NCBI GenBank assembly: GCA_905234575.1
Contig: CAJOIG010000021.1
Coordinates: 1 to 25,418, forward strand
DNA length: 25,418 nucleotides
Direction of reading: 5' to 3'
Source: an uncultured Oscillospiraceae bacterium
Lineage (GTDB): Bacteria; Bacillota; Clostridia; Oscillospirales; Oscillospiraceae
The notes below the pieces were generated by a model. The model did no database searches and was not told the origin of the DNA. It worked only from the letters and a program-made list of their open reading frames with translations. Below are positions 22,231-25,418 of this stretch, in pieces; the stretch's first letter is position 1; each line of letters begins with the position of its first letter. A program made the translations under genes and the position numbers.

Positions 22231-23895
22231 TCACATGCTCTCCGGCGCCGTGACGCCGAGAAGGCGAAGGGCGTTCCGCAGAACGATCTGCGTGGCGCCG
22301 GCCAGGGCGAGCCGGGCCTCGGCCACGGTTTTTTCCTCGCCGCGGATGCGGCAGGCGTTGTAAAACTTGTGGAACCGGGAGGCGAGCTCCGTGGCATAGC
22401 GGTTGATGCGGGAGGGATCGAGGTCCTCCGCCGCCATGCGGATCTCACCGGGGAAGGAGGCGATGGCTTTGATGAGGTCGCGCTCCTGCTCGGCGGTGAG
22501 GAGGGATGCGTCCGCCTTTGCGGGCACGGTGAGCCCGTCCTCCGCGAGGGTACGCAGGAGGGAGCAGATGCGGGCGTGGGCGTACTGGACGTAGTAGACC
22601 GGGTTTTCGCTGTCCTGGCGGACGGCGAGATCCAGGTCGAACTCCAGGTGGCTGTCGGGCTTGGCGTTGAAGAAGAATCGGCAGGGGTCCGGGCCGATCT
22701 CGTCCATGAGGTCCGCGAGGGTGAGGGCCTTGCCGGTGCGCTTCGAGACCTTGATGGTCTCGCCGCCGCGGGTCAGACGGACCATCTGCATGATGAGGAA
22801 CTCCAGGGCCCGCCCCTCGAGGCCGAGCTCCGGGCAGGTCATGGTGGCGCCGAAGCGAATGGCGTGGCCGTGGTGATCCGCACCCCAGACGTCGATCACT
22901 CGGTCAAAGCCGCGCTCGACGAATTTGTTGCGGTGGTAGGCGATGTCCACGGCATAGTAGGTCCAGGTCCCGTCCGCCCGGCGCATGCACTCGTCCTTGT
23001 CCGCGCCGAAGTCGGTGTTGCGGAGCCAGAGCTGACCGTCCTTCTCGTAGAGGTGACCGGCCTTGTCCAGCAGGTCGACGGTCTGGGCGACGTAGCCGGA
23101 GTCGTGCAGCTCCGTCTCGAGGAACCAGCGGTCGAAGGTGATGCGGTAGCGCTCGAGATCGACGCGCATCCGCTCGATGTTCCGGGGGATGCCGTAGGCG
23201 ATAAAGGCCTTCTGCCGGTCGGCGGAGGGCATGGAGAGGTATTTGTCGCCGTCGGCGTCCACGAGCTCCTGCGCCAGGGCACGGATGTCGTCGCCGTGGT
23301 AGCCGTTGTCGGGGAACTCCACCGCGTCCTCGCCGAGGAGGAGCTGCAGATACCGGGCTTCCACGGAGCGGCCGAAGAGCTCAACCTGATGCCCGGCGTT
23401 GTTCACATAGAACTCGCGCCACACGTCCCAGCCGGACCAGTCCAGCACGGCGGCCATGGTGTCGCCCAGGACGCCGCCGCGGGCGTTGCCGATGGTCATG
23501 GGGCCGGTGGGGTTCGCGGAGACGAATTCCACCATGACGCGCTTGCCGTTGCGGGTGTCGGCGCGGCCGTAATCGTCGCCTTCCGCGAAGACCGCGGCCA
23601 GTACGTCGCGGTACCAGCCGTCGCCGAGGCGGAAGTTCAGGAAGCCGGGCCCCGCGGCCTCGGCGGCTGTGAACCAGGTGCCGGCGAGGTCCAGGCCAGC
23701 CAGGATGTCCTCCGCGATCCTGCGGGGGGCGGCATGGAGCGCCTTGGCGCCGGCCATGGCGTGGTTCGCGGCGAAGTCGCCGTTCTGGTTGTTTTTGGGA
23801 ATGCTGACGGAGCCGGCGGAATCCGCCAGTGCGGGGACGGCTGCCTTAATCAGCGCGTCGACGTTATTCTTTGCCTGTTCGATCAGATCAGCCAT
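22231..23895 (-). CDS. argS: Arginyl-tRNA synthetase
   Basis: A 554-residue class I synthetase that charges tRNA-Arg. The signature region is NPTGPMTIGNARGG (residues 128-141), with T134 where the first His of the HIGH motif is expected. The second signature is KVSKRTG. The N-terminal Add1 domain, the catalytic Rossmann fold and the C-terminal DALR anticodon-binding domain (ending LRNALRLLGVTAPESM) give normal length and order. Its first 8 nt overlap the end of the DUF1934 gene upstream, an arrangement like ywiB-argS of B. subtilis. The ribosome site (AAGAGAG) is weak, consistent with coupled translation. Confidence 0.97.
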   Translation of the reverse strand: MADLIEQAKNNVDALIKAAVPALADSAGSVSIPKNNQNGDFAANHAMAGAKALHAAPRRIAEDILAGLDLAGTWFTAAEAAGPGFLNFRLGDGWYRDVLAAVFAEGDDYGRADTRNGKRVMVEFVSANPTGPMTIGNARGGVLGDTMAAVLDWSGWDVWREFYVNNAGHQVELFGRSVEARYLQLLLGEDAVEFPDNGYHGDDIRALAQELVDADGDKYLSMPSADRQKAFIAYGIPRNIERMRVDLERYRITFDRWFLETELHDSGYVAQTVDLLDKAGHLYEKDGQLWLRNTDFGADKDECMRRADGTWTYYAVDIAYHRNKFVERGFDRVIDVWGADHHGHAIRFGATMTCPELGLEGRALEFLIMQMVRLTRGGETIKVSKRTGKALTLADLMDEIGPDPCRFFFNAKPDSHLEFDLDLAVRQDSENPVYYVQYAHARICSLLRTLAEDGLTVPAKADASLLTAEQERDLIKAIASFPGEIRMAAEDLDPSRINRYATELASRFHKFYNACRIRGEEKTVAEARLALAGATQIVLRNALRLLGVTAPESM

Positions 23896-24316
23896 GCTCG
23901 TTCTCTCTTACGTTGATTCTGAAGGTGTTGCGGCCCATGGGGGTGTGGTTGAAGTCGACATCGTAGTCGAGCTCCAGGTCGCCGCCGTGCTCGCCGAGGC
24001 TCGTGTCGATGCGGCGGGTGTCCACGCCCATGGTGGCGCTGCCGTAGGGGGTCTCGTACAGGAAGAAGTTTTTCCGCCCCTGCTCGAACACCATCTCGGA
24101 GTTGAGGCTCCCCTCCCGGCGCAGCACGACGCCCATGGGGCTGATGGTGAAGGTGGTGCGGGTCCCGTTGAGACCCGTAAGGTCGCTCTCCTCGTAGGTG
24201 AAACGGCTCTCGCCGTTTTCAAATCCATACTGTCCGGCGGTGACGAGCTCCACGGAGTCCTTGCCTCCGGAAGCGTCGTTCTGGGTGCCGAAGATGGAAA
24301 TAATTGCATCTTTCAT
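23888..24316 (-). CDS. DUF1934 family protein (YwiB-like beta-barrel)
   Basis: A 142-residue protein matching the DUF1934/YwiB pattern: a calycin-like barrel with a repeated strand layout (GQYGFENGESRFTYEESDLTG, recognisable by RFTYEESDLTG, then TTFTISPMGVVLRREG, NFFLYETPYG and the closing LDYDVDFNHTPMGRNTFRI). Biochemical function is unknown to me. Several ATGs are clustered; 24316 was chosen because AGGGAG lies seven bases before it, while the next ATG upstream has only one base of spacing. It overlaps argS, so the pair forms a two-gene operon. Confidence 0.85.
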   Translation of the reverse strand: MKDAIISIFGTQNDASGGKDSVELVTAGQYGFENGESRFTYEESDLTGLNGTRTTFTISPMGVVLRREGSLNSEMVFEQGRKNFFLYETPYGSATMGVDTRRIDTSLGEHGGDLELDYDVDFNHTPMGRNTFRINVRENEHG

Positions 24317-24329
24317 TTTCATACTCCCT

Positions 24330-24358
24330 ATCATATAATAAAACGACGGTTAAAACAA
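24330..24358 (-). promoter_or_regulatory. Weak candidate promoter for DUF1934-argS
   Basis: On the minus strand TTGTTT (24358-24353) and TATGAT (24335-24330) are 17 nt apart. The predicted start would fall almost on the ribosome site, leaving a very short leader, so the true promoter may be elsewhere in the 159-nt divergent gap. Confidence 0.3.
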
Positions 24359-24369
24359 GGAAAAAATGA

Positions 24370-24398
24370 TAGGCAACCTGCATGAAATGTGGTATACT
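24370..24398 (+). promoter_or_regulatory. Candidate promoter of the 24476 gene
   Basis: TAGGCA (24370-24375) and TATACT (24393-24398, 5 of 6 to consensus) are separated by 17 nt. A TG one base before the -10 forms an extended -10 element. It is oriented away from the DUF1934-argS operon and lies 78 nt upstream of the next gene. Confidence 0.6.
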
Positions 24399-24475
24399 GG
24401 CGTCGATGGAAATGGTTTCTTTCCTCACGCCGCCGGCGTGGTACCGCTATACTGATACTGGGAGGTGAGCGGCTC

Positions 24476-24883
24476 ATGACCATAGAGCTCAGCGAAAAGG
24501 AATTCCGGCGTCTGCTGGACCTTGTGTATATCGGGGACTGGATCCTCAACTCCGCCCGGGGCGACGACCGCTTCGAGGACTACGACGACGTTCTGGAGAA
24601 GCTCTTCGCCCTCTGCCCGCGGGTGGGTATGGACGCGCTGATGGACACCTGGCAGGGGCGGATCTTCCCCTCCAAGGCGTATCGCGAGGGCGGCATCCAC
24701 GAGGCCATCGCGGACTACGAGGACGCGGTCTTCTTCGACATCCTGGCGGAGGAGCTGGCCCGCCGGGACATGGAGGGCGAGGGCATCGCCGCGGACGACG
24801 AGAACGAGCTCAGCGACCGCATGGAGGAGTATTACCAGGAATTCGAGGCCCACGGCATCGACAACCTTACCGTGGAAAACTGA
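24476..24883 (+). CDS. Hypothetical acidic protein, 135 residues
   Basis: I do not recognise this family. The protein starts TIELSEKEFRRLLDLVYIGDWILNS, is rich in Asp and Glu (for example ADDENELSDRMEEYYQEFEAHG near the C-terminus) and looks mostly helical and soluble, with no signal peptide or membrane segment. The start at 24476 is supported by GGGAGGTG eight to nine bases upstream; the frame is open further upstream but without a ribosome site. Codon use matches its neighbours. It is flanked by its own promoter and by the hairpin at 24920-24954, so it is probably transcribed alone. Confidence 0.8.
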   Translation: MTIELSEKEFRRLLDLVYIGDWILNSARGDDRFEDYDDVLEKLFALCPRVGMDALMDTWQGRIFPSKAYREGGIHEAIADYEDAVFFDILAEELARRDMEGEGIAADDENELSDRMEEYYQEFEAHGIDNLTVEN

Positions 24884-24907
24884 ACCACGGAAAACGGAGC
24901 CATCCGC

Positions 24908-24937
24908 GTATAGAATCACCACCTGTGCCGCATACTG
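24908..24937 (+). promoter_or_regulatory. Candidate sigma-G-like forespore promoter of spoVAC
   Basis: GTATA (24908-24912) matches the -35 pattern GHATR, and CATACTG (24931-24937) matches CATnnTA in six of seven positions, with exactly 18 nt between them. This is the spacing of B. subtilis sigma-G promoters, and spoVA genes there are sigma-G dependent. A weakness is that the predicted start falls only about 11 nt before the ATG. Confidence 0.45.
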
Positions 24938-24954
24938 GACACAGGTGATTTTTT
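24920..24954 (+). terminator. Intrinsic terminator overlapping the spoVAC promoter and ribosome site
   Basis: CACCTGTG (24920-24927) pairs perfectly with CACAGGTG (24940-24947) around a 12-nt loop and is followed by six Ts (24949-24954). The spoVAC ATG follows immediately at 24955. The 3' arm contains AGGTG, the only candidate ribosome site for spoVAC, and the loop contains the putative -10 box. Confidence 0.7.
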
Positions 24955-25382
24955 ATGAAGCTGTCCAATGAGGAATACGGGCGTCTCGTGGCCGAGCGCT
25001 CGCCGCGCTCTCCGGTGGCGGGGGATCTGTCGTCGGCGGGCTCATTTGCTGTCTCGGCGAGGCGCTGTCGCTGCTGTATACGGAGCTTGTCGGCCTGGAC
25101 CCGGAGGCGTCTGCCACCGCCGTGAGCGTCACGCTCATTTTTCTCTCGGTCCTGCTGACGGGCCTGAACGTGTACGACCGGCTCGCGCGGTTTGCCGGGG
25201 CGGGGACGCTCGTGCCGATCACGGGCTTCGCGAATGCCATGGCGTCCCCCGCGGTGGAGCACCGCTCCGAGGGCGCGATCCTGGGCGTCGCCGCCACGCT
25301 GTTTTCCATCGTGGGACCCGTGATCGCCTACGGCGTCGGGGCGAGCGTGCTGTACGGGCTCGCGCTGTGCCTGTTCGGCTGA
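24955..25382 (+). pseudogene. spoVAC: Stage V sporulation protein AC (SpoVAC/SpoVAEB family), frameshifted by a short deletion
   Basis: SpoVAC is a membrane protein of the channel that moves Ca-dipicolinate into spores. The first 24-27 codons (MKLSNEEYGRLVAERS through GDLSS) are in one frame. The remainder, VGGLICCLGEALSLLY through the family hallmark FAGAGTLVPITGFANAM, then SPAVEHRSEGAILG and the ending LCLFG, is in another. The junction at about 25027-25042 lacks the AFL that normally precedes VGGLIC. Restoring 13 nt between two GTCGGCG copies would give GDLSSAFLVGGLIC in one frame. Only 36 bases remain after the stop, with no gene. The next spoVA gene, if present, would lie beyond the window. 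Confidence 0.85.
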
Positions 25383-25418
25383 TCGAAGGGCGGCGGAGAT
25401 TCCCCCGTTTTTTCCGTT

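Noticed and set aside
22060..23916. A 618-codon plus-strand open frame opposite argS
   Set aside because: The minus strand encodes a complete ArgRS with both signature motifs, and the plus frame has no domain and no ribosome site.

Overview
The window is a high-GC chromosomal segment (coding DNA looks about 60% GC or more) of a spore-forming Firmicute. A member of Clostridia, most likely an Oscillospiraceae/Ruminococcaceae relative, fits best. This rests on the gene order map - KOW protein - infA - rpmJ - rpsM - rpsK - rpsD - rpoA - rplQ, the zinc-type S14, an AbrB/SpoVT regulator with a Cys4 tail, a DUF1934-argS pair, a spoVAC remnant and strong AGGAGG ribosome sites. The taxon is inferred from family knowledge, not from a search.

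Layout: (1) 1-5466, plus strand: the 3' part of secA, then pgeF, an orphan oligopeptide-type solute-binding lipoprotein and cytidine deaminase, all overlapping or tightly spaced. (2) 5467-5866: a cdd terminator whose loop carries the -35 box of a promoter, then a structured leader of about 185 nt that ends in a second intrinsic terminator, placed as an attenuator ahead of the ribosomal genes. (3) 5867-21685: a continuous S10-spc-alpha superoperon from rpsJ to rplQ with secY, adk, map, a KOW-domain protein, infA and rpoA inside. Most gaps are under 20 nt. Two exceptions, rpsJ-rplC (193 nt) and rpsZ-rpsH (157 nt), are filled with well-formed hairpins and no gene. A bidirectional terminator closes the operon. 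(4) 21760-24316, minus strand: DUF1934 and argS (overlapping), the argS terminator, then an AbrB-type regulator with its own promoter and flanking inverted repeats. (5) 24370-25418, plus strand: an unrecognised acidic protein of 135 residues and a frameshifted spoVAC behind a candidate forespore (sigma-G-like) promoter that overlaps a terminator hairpin.

The genes form the core gene-expression module: most of the large- and small-subunit proteins of the S10/spc/alpha clusters, initiation factor IF1, RNA polymerase alpha, N-terminal methionine removal (Map), nucleotide balancing (Adk) and the Sec channel and motor (SecY, SecA).

The most notable points are three untranslated structured regions that could be ribosomal-protein autoregulatory elements, promoter elements placed inside terminator loops at two loci, a repetitive Arg/Asn/Gly-rich extension of S3, and three short frameshifting deletions (rpsH, rplR, spoVAC). 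Two of the three hit essential single-copy genes, so they are more likely assembly errors than biology. I see no CRISPR array, insertion sequence, prophage, tRNA or rRNA gene.
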